A stretch of DNA of 64,000 bases from Pseudomonas putida (GTDB lineage Bacteria; Pseudomonadota; Gammaproteobacteria; Pseudomonadales; Pseudomonadaceae): positions 6,358,501 to 6,422,500 of the forward strand of contig NZ_CP029693.1 of the NCBI RefSeq assembly GCF_003228315.1, read 5' to 3'. The notes under the pieces are model-generated. The model was given only the letters and a program-made list of their open reading frames with translations, had not been told where the DNA came from and ran no database searches. Of this stretch, positions 8,869 through 16,088 are shown piece by piece. The position numbers were made by a program, and so were the translations under genes. Numbering within the stretch: position 1 is the stretch's first letter; each line of letters opens with the position of its first letter.

Positions 8869-9183
8869 ATGTCAGTGAAATTGGTTGATCATTCGTGGAC
8901 AAAAATCATCGAGCGTGATGCCTTCGCAAAAATTGTCCTGCGCGACAAAATTGAAAAGGTTCAGCAACTGGAAGAGGCTATTCGCTCTAACGATGGCGCT
9001 GATGCCGCGGGCAATGTGCTCAATCATGGCTTGATCGTTCACGCGCTCAAGCGGTGTCTGGAGAATCTCGATGGATCAACTACGCTCACCGAGCAGGACT
9101 TCTGGGTCTGCTACGAATTCGCGACAGCTGCTGCGCGAAAGGCTGAGAAGATCCTTGCAGAAGATGACGACAGCGAAGAGTGA
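8869..9183 (+). CDS. Prophage hypothetical protein, 104 aa
   Basis: An intact, mainly helical, acidic protein of 104 residues starting MSVKLVDHSWTKIIERDAFA and ending in a DDDSEE tail. The ATG at 8869 has an excellent GGAGAAAGGG ribosome-binding site, chosen over an in-frame start 39 bp upstream. It contains no recognised motif. It follows the 96-residue gene with an 87-bp gap. Confidence 0.6.
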   Translation: MSVKLVDHSWTKIIERDAFAKIVLRDKIEKVQQLEEAIRSNDGADAAGNVLNHGLIVHALKRCLENLDGSTTLTEQDFWVCYEFATAAARKAEKILAEDDDSEE

Positions 9184-9272
9184 TCTTGGGCTGTTGCATA
9201 GCTTATGAAGATCAGGCTGGTTTCGCGGCCTGAAGTTTTTTACTTCGGATCAAGCGCGCCAAGGGATCTCTT

Positions 9273-9434
9273 GTAAATCAGCAGATAGGATCTGCACAAA
9301 TTGCGGCGGGCAGTACCGATGCAAGGAATTTTTCGGGACTGAGTATTACAACTGCGCAGCAATTTATCGCTACTACGAATAGCACAGGTGGATCCCCTTC
9401 ATTTACTGTTTATTTCTCTGGGTATTGGATATGA
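9273..9434 (+). pseudogene. 3' remnant of a tail-fibre gene
   Basis: The last ~53 codons of a phage tail-fibre-like protein are readable ('NQQIGSAQIAAGSTDARNF', 'SITTAQQFIATTNSTGG', ending 'FTVYFSGYWI'). Ser/Thr/Gly-rich repeats and an aromatic end are typical of fibre tips. The frame has no start and the sequence before about 9240 is unrelated, so the rest was deleted. Its stop overlaps the next ATG (ATGA), the usual coupling between a fibre gene and its assembly-protein gene. Confidence 0.4.
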
Positions 9435-9586
9435 GCGTTTATGCACAATTAAGAGATGGGGAAATAATTTCTCTGTTCTCATCTCCCCAGCTTGAAGAGA
9501 ACTGCCCGGGAATCCAAGAGTTGGATGATGATAACTCATTGGTCTTGGCGTTCATTGAAAATAATAAGGTAAGGGGATTAGATTAA
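9431..9586 (+). CDS. Tail-fibre-assembly-like small protein, 51 aa
   Basis: A 51-residue acidic protein, MSVYAQLRDGEIISLFSSPQ then 'IQELDDDNSLVLAFIEN'. The pattern (a 'V-x-G-E-I-hydrophobic' strand, then Asp cluster, then 'AFIE') resembles small proteins encoded after tail fibres in Pseudomonas prophages. The ATG overlaps the stop of the fibre remnant, supporting a coupled pair. It may be non-functional because its partner is gone. Confidence 0.5.
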   Translation: MSVYAQLRDGEIISLFSSPQLEENCPGIQELDDDNSLVLAFIENNKVRGLD

Positions 9587-9677
9587 AGATAGCCGGGCGC
9601 CAAGGTAGGTAGTTTTAGGTGATTATATACAATATTCTGTGTGTTATTATTCCGGGGTCGGTGATTAAAATAAATTA

Positions 9678-10226
9678 ACTGTTACCCGTATCCCTCAATT
9701 GGTTAACATTGGCATAAATAACATTTCATCTCCCGGGCAAAGAATGACAGGGGACGGTGTCTCAGGTTTCGGAGCGTATGCCAATAAAAACGCTGTAGGA
9801 TCGATTGTTGGGTATTCAGGTATTGATGGAATATTGATTACGGTTGGCGCCAACGATTGGGCAAATCCCAGGACGAGCATTGATGACTACATCGATAAAT
9901 ATAAGGCAGGGTATACAGTACTGTCGCGGGCTTTCTATGTAGCTGCTCGTAGTAGCGCTTAGTCCTATATGGAGAGCTGATCATGCGATTGCCATTCCGC
10001 ACAGCGATGGCTGGCAGTGGACTCTTGAGCACTGGAGGTATGTCACAGAGTCACTGGTATACGAGGAAGCGGTGAAGCCAGGAACTTTCGTGACGGTGAT
10101 ATCGGGCGCAGAAGCGCTACTTCTCCCCGAGCACTTCGTGACCAGATTCATTTGAATGCATCTGGTCACGAAGTGCTGACGACCTGGCTTGTTAAACGAA
10201 TGCAGGCTCACGGGTACTGGATTTAG
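9678..10226 (+). pseudogene. Broken SGNH/GDSL hydrolase gene
   Basis: Parts of an SGNH-fold esterase are spread over three frames: 'GFGAYANKNAVGSIVGYS' and 'GILITVGANDWANP' (block III, GxND), then after a slip near 9955 'ALSPIWRADHAIAIPHSDG', then after another slip near 10140 'DQIHLNASGHEVLTTW' (block V, Asp-x-x-His). The block I Ser region upstream is not recognisable. The 3' end overlaps the convergent acyltransferase gene by 35 bp. SGNH hydrolases often act with membrane acyltransferases in O-acetylating surface polysaccharide, which fits the neighbour. Confidence 0.65.
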
Positions 10227-11367
10227 ACGTCATATATTTTTTCGATTTTTCGATGCCTCGTTTTCTGAGGGGTGTCTCTACAAATCGGTAGTTTAACTCG
10301 GCGAATACAGCGATCAAGACAATAGCGGTTAATACAAACCGAATGTTGTAGTGAGCGTCGAACTGAAACCCTACGCCCTCGATCCGCGACCATATCTCTC
10401 TGGTCAGCCAGAACGACGGGTTGTGAACCAGATAAATGGCAAAAGACCGGGCGCCAATATAGGCTAGGACGTTCCTGATTTTTCCTTCAGAGAACAGATA
10501 GCCGCCCTGGTACGACCCGAGCCATACCGTCACGGTGCAAAGCAGCGTCACCATTGTGAAAACAAACGGTATTACGCCGCCATTTGATGGCGTTATCAGA
10601 ATTGCCGCTATCAAGGCGAAGGCGGTGAAATACTTGATTGCGCTGTCTGCCAAAAATTTTGGCTCTATCAGTGCGTAGGCTTTGGTGTTTTTAAAAATTG
10701 CCAAGCATACACCAAGTAGAATTCCATCCATTCTGGTGTAAAGAACGTGCAAAAAGCTCGACGAATTGAAATACATAAAGCCCGTGCCAAGCAATACGGC
10801 GGCGCCGAGCCAAATGATCCAGCGCAGTTTTAGAAAGAACAGAAATGGAAATAGGAAATAGAACTGCTCTTCAAGTGAGATGCTCCAGTAAATACCGTTG
10901 CTTCCGCAGAGTTTATTTCCGAGAGTGCTGGCATAGCAGCTCGCAAAGTGAATGTTTGATACGAACATGGCTACCGACAGTCCGTCGAAAATGTTCGATT
11001 TAAGGCTTCCGAATATACCTGTTTGATTGAATGTTACAGATAGTACGCTGACTATGAATAGCCACAACATTGCAGAAGGGAAAATTCGGTAAGCTCTTCG
11101 GATGTAAAAAGAAACCATCTCTTTTACGAAAGTGCTTTTGTCTTCAAGTCGTGCGGCCGAATGAAAGGTTTTGTAAAACGCATTGGCAATTACGAAGCCT
11201 GATATACAGAAAAATATATCGACGCCAGCCCACAGCCCGTAGGACCAGTTACCTATCTGTGGGTACCAAAATAGCAAGTTCCCCAGATGCCCCATAACTG
11301 GGAGGAAGACGGCGATAGCCCGCAGCGCCTCAATTTCATAATTTTTTTGGTGTTTTATGACAGACAT
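10192..11367 (-). CDS. Acyltransferase 3 family membrane protein (O-antigen acetylase-like)
   Basis: A 391-residue integral membrane protein of the acyltransferase-3 family. It has the N-terminal 'YEIEALRAIAVFLPVMGH' signature with Arg and the family His, the 'FFCISGFVIA' segment, about ten hydrophobic helices, 'GIYWSISLEEQFYFLFP' and a C-terminal 'ELNYRFVETPLRKRG' typical of Oac-like acetylases. Such proteins move acetyl groups onto periplasmic sugars such as O-antigen and are classical phage serotype-conversion genes. The base composition is clearly more AT-rich than the flanking chromosome, suggesting transfer. The frame is intact, so this may be the one expressed conversion gene of the prophage. 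Confidence 0.85.
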   Translation of the reverse strand: MSVIKHQKNYEIEALRAIAVFLPVMGHLGNLLFWYPQIGNWSYGLWAGVDIFFCISGFVIANAFYKTFHSAARLEDKSTFVKEMVSFYIRRAYRIFPSAMLWLFIVSVLSVTFNQTGIFGSLKSNIFDGLSVAMFVSNIHFASCYASTLGNKLCGSNGIYWSISLEEQFYFLFPFLFFLKLRWIIWLGAAVLLGTGFMYFNSSSFLHVLYTRMDGILLGVCLAIFKNTKAYALIEPKFLADSAIKYFTAFALIAAILITPSNGGVIPFVFTMVTLLCTVTVWLGSYQGGYLFSEGKIRNVLAYIGARSFAIYLVHNPSFWLTREIWSRIEGVGFQFDAHYNIRFVLTAIVLIAVFAELNYRFVETPLRKRGIEKSKKYMTSKSSTREPAFV

Positions 11368-11506
11368 CTGAGAGTCCCTTCATTTTTTCGCGCGAGTTTA
11401 CACGAATGAAAGCTGCTTTCTGAACAAATCACAGCAGAGTTTCTCGCTACAGGAGCGATGGACCTAATTCGCCATTTGAGTTGGCACTTTTTACCCGGAG
11501 AAAAGC

Positions 11507-12036
11507 ATGCCCATCACCGCGCAGCAACTGCTGCAGATCCTCCCGAACGCCGGCGCCAAAGCCGGCGTTTTTGTTCCTGTCCTCAACACGGCGATGCAGC
11601 GGTACCAGATCATTGGCGCCAAGCGGGTCGCCGCGTTCCTCGCCCAGATCGGGGCATGAGTCCGGCCAATTGATCTATGTCCGGGAAATTTGGGGCCCGA
11701 CTCCGGCCCAGGTCAGATACGAGGGGCGGGTAGACCTCGGCAACACAGTGAAGGGAGACGGTTTCAAGTACCACGGGCGTGGTCTGATCCAGATCACCGG
11801 CCGGTCGAATTACGCCGCGTGCGGTGAAGCCCTAGGCATTGATCTGGTCAATCAGCCAGAGCTGCTGGAGCAACCGCAGTACGCCTGCCTGTCGGCCGCA
11901 TGGTTCTGGGCGACCAAAGGGTTGAACAGCTTGGCCGATGCCGGTGACTTCGAGCGGATTACCCGCCGCATCAATGGCGGGATGATTGGCCAGGCTGACC
12001 GGCTGAAGATCTGGGACTACGGCGGTGCTGGCATGA
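11507..12036 (+). pseudogene. Phage endolysin (GH19 chitinase-like), frameshifted
   Basis: The gene starts MPITAQQLLQILPNAGAKAG with GGAG upstream, but stops after about 50 codons because 'QIGHESGQ' has become QIGA-stop: the DNA has GGGG where GGG is expected, near 11655. The +1 frame then continues through the glycoside-hydrolase-19-type core ('YVREIWGPTPAQVRYEGR', 'KYHGRGLIQITGRSNY', 'ACLSAAWFWATKGLN', 'ITRRINGGMIGQADR'). A second slip near 12015 removes the expected end ('AVLA'-stop) and fuses the frame with the downstream spanin gene. The original product degraded peptidoglycan at lysis. Confidence 0.85.
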
Positions 12037-12545
12037 ACCTGTTTCTGCGAATCTTTCCTTACATAGCAGCGGTCGCTCTGGTGGCCGGCGCTCTGTTCGT
12101 AGCCTACCACCACGGGCTGTCAGTGAAAGACGCTGAATGGCAGTCGGCCTGGAGCGATCGAGATACCCGTGACGCCCGGGCCAAGGCCGAAAACGAAGCC
12201 GCCGCCCGGGTACGGGAGCAGGCCTACCAACAATCAATCAACAAGGCGGTTCAGGATGGCCAACGCATCATCGAGCAAGCAACTGCTGATGCTGCCACTG
12301 CTCGCGCTTCTGCTGACGGCCTGCGCGGAGCAGCCGACGACCTTGCCGCTCGACTCGCAGCCAGTGAAGCCAGCGGCCATTCCTGCACTGCCGCCGCAAG
12401 CAAGGCAGCTGCCCGCGCCGCCGCTGTGCTTGCCGACGTGCTCAAGCGCGCTGACCAGCGAGCGGGCGAACTGGCTGAAGTTGCTGACCAAGCCAGAGCC
12501 AGGGGAATGACCTGCGAGCAGGCGTATGACGCTCTGGGTAAATAG
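12033..12545 (+). CDS. Inner-membrane spanin-like protein (DUF2514 / Rz-like)
   Basis: A 170-residue protein with an N-terminal transmembrane anchor ('IFPYIAAVALVAGALFVAY') and a long alanine- and glutamine-rich coiled coil ('ENEAAARVREQAYQQSINK' onward). This is the DUF2514/Rz architecture that links inner and outer membranes in the last step of phage lysis. The ATG overlaps the expected endolysin stop (ATGA). In the present sequence the frame is open into the mutated endolysin, so a fusion could also be made. An Rz1-like lipoprotein gene is nested in the +1 frame. Confidence 0.75.
   Translation: MNLFLRIFPYIAAVALVAGALFVAYHHGLSVKDAEWQSAWSDRDTRDARAKAENEAAARVREQAYQQSINKAVQDGQRIIEQATADAATARASADGLRGAADDLAARLAASEASGHSCTAAASKAAARAAAVLADVLKRADQRAGELAEVADQARARGMTCEQAYDALGK
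12256..12510 (+). CDS. Outer-membrane spanin lipoprotein (Rz1-like), nested in the Rz-like gene
   Basis: An 84-residue lipoprotein encoded entirely inside the Rz-like gene in another frame. It has an N-terminal signal with lipobox 'LLTAC', followed by a proline-rich stretch ('QPVKPAAIPALPPQARQLP') and a short helical end. Nesting plus a Pro-rich lipoprotein is the hallmark of Rz/Rz1 pairs, in which the outer-membrane lipoprotein meets the inner-membrane coiled coil. It has no frameshift, so this part of the cassette is probably intact. The start ATG lies in GGATGG; the ribosome-binding site is weak, as is usual for nested genes. Confidence 0.75.
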   Translation: MANASSSKQLLMLPLLALLLTACAEQPTTLPLDSQPVKPAAIPALPPQARQLPAPPLCLPTCSSALTSERANWLKLLTKPEPGE

Positions 12546-12592
12546 GGGATGTGTTCGGTCGACAGAACGCCGGAGAGTTGAAAAAAAGGGGT

Positions 12593-12880
12593 TCAACGCC
12601 CTAAGCGTTTCATTAGGCACGCCTTTGGGGTTTGGCCATAGGCAGCACATTCATCTCGTATCTCCGCAAGCCCTTGAGCCAGGCTACCCACCAAGATGCC
12701 GGCCAAGGCTGCGACGATAATGAATACGACCACTCGATCGCTCGGCGGGGGCTTTCGCTCCATGCGAAGTTCGACACACCTTACGCCGTAGAGCGCAAAA
12801 TACAGCGCAATCATGGCGCCGGCGCCGACGAACGAGTAAAGGCCAAAGGAAAAAACGCTCAAAGCTTTGAGTATGCTCAC
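12593..12880 (-). CDS. Small membrane protein at prophage right end, 95 aa
   Basis: A protein with two hydrophobic helices ('VFSFGLYSFVGAGAMIALYF' and 'VFIIVAALAGILVGSL') and a C-terminal tail with two cysteines. The GTG start with GGAG upstream is preferred to longer in-frame starts that lack signals. It is the last gene before attR and reads against the lysis genes. It could be a superinfection-exclusion or conversion protein, but nothing in the sequence proves this. Confidence 0.5.
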   Translation of the reverse strand: MSILKALSVFSFGLYSFVGAGAMIALYFALYGVRCVELRMERKPPPSDRVVVFIIVAALAGILVGSLAQGLAEIRDECAAYGQTPKACLMKRLGR

Positions 12881-13096
12881 CGCGCAACTCCGTTCAATGA
12901 AATGCGTGGTGATTGAACCATCAGGACAAAAGCTTGTCACTGCGTGTCACGCACAAAATTAACGCCGGAAAGAAGCCAAAAAGGCGTGGGGACTTTTTCA
13001 GGGATTCGCTATTTCCTGCGTGGTTTTGTAAGGCACCGTTTGCAGCGAGCACCAGAGGAGGAGCCAGTAAATACAGGGCCTTACGCCATTTTTCAT

Positions 13097-13144
13097 GCAT
13101 GGGGTGCTAGGGGTCGAGTGTTCGAATCACTCCGTACCGACCAT
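13097..13144. repeat. attR: second copy of the tRNA-Pro 3' end
   Basis: A direct repeat of 2158-2205 with a single difference. The upstream half of the tRNA is missing here, so this copy is not a tRNA gene. It marks the right border of the prophage. The 150 bp before it (12941-13096) contains no convincing gene. Confidence 0.92.
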
Positions 13145-13232
13145 TATTCCTGAGTAAAATCAGACACTTAAGTTGGTCAGCTAGATCGTTTTTTTTTGTG
13201 CCTGCGCAAAACCCGCGCAAAATTACCCGGTG

Positions 13233-13287
13233 ATTTTTCAATGACTCAGGCCAATACCCAAAGCCTCGGCCTTTTTCATGGGTGTGA
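13233..13287. repeat. Second, diverged copy of the tRNA-Pro terminator region
   Basis: The stretch ATTTTTCAATGACT(C)AGGCCAAT...GGCCTTTTTCATG repeats 2206-2260, the segment directly after the tRNA. It is separated from attR by 88 bp that include two GCGCAAAA-type direct repeats. The stem has decayed (AGGCCAATA versus CTCGGCCT). This may be the original chromosomal sequence after the tRNA, or the border of a second, deleted element. Confidence 0.6.
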
Positions 13288-13806
13288 TATTTGCCCCACC
13301 TGATGCTCCCCCCCAAACTGCCTGACAAACCAATCCGAAAGCATCGCCTTCTCGGAGTACAAGCGGTCACTTCTATTGGCTCTTCCCGGACGTTGCAGGT
13401 AAAGCTGATCAACAACCCTGGCATCGGCCTGGCTCACGATCTCCCCATCTTGTTTGAGCACGTAATGCAGGTCGATGCTTGGCCAGGTGATGTCGCGCAT
13501 GAAGCGAACGTCGTAGGCGTTTGGTCGCCAGGGTTCGAAACGACCGGCCAGGTCGATGTTGCGTATTTCAATTTGCAGCTGCTGGCCGGGTGGCAGGTAG
13601 CGCTCGCCCAGTTTCTGGAAGTAGCTGCGTAGTTCTTTCATGACATAAGAATCCGCACCCCGTTCATAACCCGGGCTGTCCAGGCTGGCGTCGGTGTATT
13701 TTTCGGGATTCTTGAAGTCGACTTCGACCGAAGACGCGGCGTTGGCAATCGGCACCATGATCAGTGGCAAAAGAGCGACCAGGGTGCGAGCGATGGTGGG
13801 GCGCAT
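13276..13806 (-). CDS. DUF3016 domain protein, exported
   Basis: A 176-residue periplasmic protein with a cleavable signal peptide (hydrophobic run ending 'PIANAAS'). The mature part matches the DUF3016 pattern: 'VEVDFKNPEKYTDAS', 'SYVMKELRSYFQKLGERYLP', 'IRNIDLAGRFEPW', 'DVRFMRDITWPSIDLHYVL'. The function of this family is not known. It is the first chromosomal gene right of the prophage and is transcribed toward attR. Confidence 0.85.
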   Translation of the reverse strand: MRPTIARTLVALLPLIMVPIANAASSVEVDFKNPEKYTDASLDSPGYERGADSYVMKELRSYFQKLGERYLPPGQQLQIEIRNIDLAGRFEPWRPNAYDVRFMRDITWPSIDLHYVLKQDGEIVSQADARVVDQLYLQRPGRANRSDRLYSEKAMLSDWFVRQFGGEHQVGQISHP

Positions 13807-13926
13807 GACATCACCTCCAGGTGCAGCATTTCATCTGTGCTGCACCTGTTCATTTTACGCTCAAGGTGTTTGTCAGGGTGTTGAAGTGATGTATTGCCTA
13901 ACCCGCTAAAAATCGTCCTCCCGAGG

Positions 13927-14133
13927 TCAGATCAAAAAACCGACTACCTGCGCATTCAATCCTTCCTGCGCCCCGGCAATCAAGTGCAACGGCACCGTCT
14001 GCTGATTCTCCAGCGACGGCATTTCAATGCTGCCCACAATCTGCAGCTGTCGCTCACTCAACCGGATCGCCTCCTCTTCCTTTTCCCTGGCCATTCTCGC
14101 GTGGTTCGCTGCGATTTCATTGAGAGTTGACAC
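13927..14133 (-). CDS. Small hypothetical protein, 68 aa
   Basis: A 68-residue protein. The N-terminal half is helical and charged ('ANHARMAREKEEEAIRLSE') and the C-terminal half includes 'QTVPLHLIAGAQEGLNAQV'. The GTG start is chosen because GGAG lies 9 bp upstream; longer forms have no signal. No family recognised. It lies between two exported-protein genes of the same direction. Confidence 0.6.
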   Translation of the reverse strand: MSTLNEIAANHARMAREKEEEAIRLSERQLQIVGSIEMPSLENQQTVPLHLIAGAQEGLNAQVVGFLI

Positions 14134-14334
14134 GATACATCTCCGGTGACTGACCAAGCGTACTGCTGGTGCCCTTAAGCATTAGTGTGAAGTGCTGCCG
14201 TGTCAGAAATATGTCGTTCTGCGGCCGCTGTGCCCGCCTGTGCAAGCCGCAAGCCAGAGCTGGCGGCGGATTACGCCCCGCGTTTCATTTGCGACGAAAG
14301 GTTATGCGACAAGTCGGGGCCCGACTGTCAGCGA

Positions 14335-14772
14335 CTACAACCGGTATTTGATGACGATTCCCTTGAGCTTGCGACCTTCCACCGCTCTCACGTCGCGCGC
14401 CCACAGTGGCCCGCTGGCATAGGCGCCGACCGTGCCGATGTGGTCGTAGACCACCACCACGGCGTCACCCCCCAACTTGGCGGCTTCCTCGCGCAGCTTT
14501 TGTTCGACTTCGGTAATCGGCGGGGCAGGGTCGACGCTGGCATCAATCAGCACTTCACCCAGGCGAATGTGCGGGCGAAGGGGTTCGGAGCGCAGCACCG
14601 TGACTTCACTGGGCAATGTCGGTGCCGGGTGTTCGACGCCGACGTAGGCGGTGGTCTGGGCATCGACGCTGGCGCAGCCGTTGAGCGTCAGCAGCATGGC
14701 GATGAGCCCCCCAGCCAGGAGTGACAGCTTGACGCGGGCAGACCAGGACGCGGCAGGGGCGAGGACGGGCAT
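14335..14772 (-). CDS. Putative outer-membrane lipoprotein, 145 aa
   Basis: The signal peptide ends in the lipobox 'LTLNGC', so the mature protein starts with a lipidated Cys ('CASVDAQTTAYVGVEH'). The rest contains 'IRLGEVLIDASVDPAPPI' and 'LGGDAVVVVYDHIGTVG', a pattern seen in small proteobacterial stress lipoproteins of unknown role. The ATG at 14772 with GGAGATC upstream is preferred to the longer frame. No operon partner is evident. Confidence 0.75.
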   Translation of the reverse strand: MPVLAPAASWSARVKLSLLAGGLIAMLLTLNGCASVDAQTTAYVGVEHPAPTLPSEVTVLRSEPLRPHIRLGEVLIDASVDPAPPITEVEQKLREEAAKLGGDAVVVVYDHIGTVGAYASGPLWARDVRAVEGRKLKGIVIKYRL

Positions 14773-14913
14773 GGCGGATCTCCTCCGGGCTATCGGCTGC
14801 AGTGCAAGAGGCGCACGTTTGACGTTAGCAGACGAGCAGGGAGTTGCCAGAAAGCCCAACCATCGAGGTTGGGCTGTATCAAGGGTGAAACATCGTCGAA
14901 CAGGCGGGTTCTG

Positions 14914-15327
14914 CTACTGATCTTTCTCGCAATTGACCATCCACGACACGCCGAAGCGGTCGACCAGCATGCCAAAGCGCGCCGCCCAGAAGGTGGCCTC
15001 CAACGGCATTTGCACACTGCCTCCCTCCGCCAGCGCGGAAAACACACGTTCCGCCTCGACGATGCTGTCGACATTCAGCGATATGGAGCAGCCACTCATG
15101 TCATCGGTCGGCCGGTCCGGTGTGGTGTCCGAGCCCATGATCGCCTGGTCGCCCACGGACAGACGCGTGTGGATGATCAGGTTGTGCAGGTCCTTGGGCA
15201 GATGCTCGGCGGCAGGGGATTCGCCAAAGGTCATCATCATTTCGAGCTGGCCTTTGAGGCATTGGGCATAGAAGGTGAACGCGGCTTTGCAGTCGCCGTT
15301 GAAGATGAGGTAGGGATTGATTTTCAT
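14914..15327 (-). CDS. VOC/PhnB-like glyoxalase superfamily protein
   Basis: A 137-residue protein of the PhnB/YjdN-type vicinal-oxygen-chelate group, with the start 'INPYLIFNGDCKAAFTFY' and later 'ERVFSALAEGG' and 'ARFGMLVDRFGVSWMVN'. These proteins form dimers with paired beta-alpha-beta folds. Many lack full metal ligands and have no known substrate. The ATG has AGGAG at good distance. It is monocistronic, with a REP beyond its promoter side. Confidence 0.88.
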   Translation of the reverse strand: MKINPYLIFNGDCKAAFTFYAQCLKGQLEMMMTFGESPAAEHLPKDLHNLIIHTRLSVGDQAIMGSDTTPDRPTDDMSGCSISLNVDSIVEAERVFSALAEGGSVQMPLEATFWAARFGMLVDRFGVSWMVNCEKDQ

Positions 15328-15363
15328 GACTGGGCTCCTGATCGTTGAAGGGCTAAATCGATC

Positions 15364-15465
15364 CGTAGGAGCGAGCCTGCTCGCGATGGTCGTCAACGAT
15401 CACGCGGAAAATCAGATGCCCTGCGGTGCCTGCGGATTTTTCGCGAGCATGCTCGCTCCTACAGG
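15364..15465. repeat. Paired REP palindromes (BIME)
   Basis: Two inverted REP units, GTAGGAGCGAGCCTGCTCGC and GCGAGCATGCTCGCTCCTAC, flank about 55 bp. The same arrangement recurs across the window. The right end enters the 3' end of the TetR gene and supplies its stop codon. Confidence 0.9.
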
Positions 15466-16088
15466 ATAGGGCATGGTTTTGCCAGTTTGAGTGCTTCAGG
15501 TGCACGGCGTGGTCCGAGCACCCGCTCAATCGCACCGCTCAACATGTTTTCCAGCAGCTCATCCTGCGCCTGTTCATCCAGCACATGGGCCGACATCCAG
15601 CTCGGTGCATTGTTGAGCAAGGCGGCAATCGCATGCCCGGCCGCCAGCAACCCCGGCTCTTCGAGACGCGATCGCGCGACCAGCATCTTCAGCAACCGCC
15701 GTTCGTACTGCTCGCGCAACTGCCGAACCCGGGCCTGCTGCTCATCATTCAGACAGCCGGCATCACGTTCCGCCAGGCGGAAGTGCCACGGCATGTCGCG
15801 GTGCAGATTCAGGTGCGCACGGATCAGGTTGCCGAGCCGGTCGCGCTTGGCCGGTGCCTTCTGTTCGATACGCCCGAGGGTGGCCAACAGCTCTTCATAG
15901 AACTCTTCGATCAGGTCCAGCAGCAGGTGCTGTTTACTCGGGTAATGGTGATACAACGAGCCCGGGGACAGCCCCAGGCACGTGGCGAGCTCACGCATGC
16001 CGACCTGGCCGAAACCCTTGCTGGCAAACAACTCCAGCACCTTGTCCCGGTACTCGGCGAAACGCGAGCAGCGCTCAGGCATAGGCAT
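15459..16088 (-). CDS. TetR-family transcriptional regulator
   Basis: A 209-residue repressor with an N-terminal TetR helix-turn-helix ('VGMRELATCLGLSPGSLYHHYPSK') and a helical ligand/dimer domain. The end of the gene (…KPCPIL) and its stop lie at the edge of a REP element, so the C-terminus may have been reshaped by REP insertion. It overlaps the 3' end of the 3-hydroxyacyl-CoA dehydrogenase gene by 14 bp and is probably its operon partner, suggesting control by an acyl-CoA-type ligand (inference). Confidence 0.88.
   Translation of the reverse strand: MPMPERCSRFAEYRDKVLELFASKGFGQVGMRELATCLGLSPGSLYHHYPSKQHLLLDLIEEFYEELLATLGRIEQKAPAKRDRLGNLIRAHLNLHRDMPWHFRLAERDAGCLNDEQQARVRQLREQYERRLLKMLVARSRLEEPGLLAAGHAIAALLNNAPSWMSAHVLDEQAQDELLENMLSGAIERVLGPRRAPEALKLAKPCPIL

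Larger units (their letters stand above)
2158..13144. mobile_element. Decayed prophage integrated in tRNA-Pro(GGG)
   Basis: The element runs between two 48-bp copies of the tRNA-Pro 3' end. It holds a tyrosine integrase next to attL, an excisionase-like gene, several small phage-type ORFs, a broken cytosine methyltransferase, a tail-fibre remnant with an assembly-protein-like gene, an O-acetyltransferase, and a lysis module (endolysin, Rz/Rz1-like, small membrane protein) near attR. No capsid, terminase, portal or replication genes are present, and at least four genes carry frameshifts or stops, so it cannot make particles. Part of it (10.2-11.4 kb) is visibly more AT-rich than the host. The integrase reading frame is intact, so excision may still be possible. 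Confidence 0.9.

Noticed and set aside
12913..13153. Two short plus-strand open frames at the prophage right end overlapping attR
   Set aside because: They run into the attR/tRNA sequence, lack convincing start signals and have no protein-like pattern.
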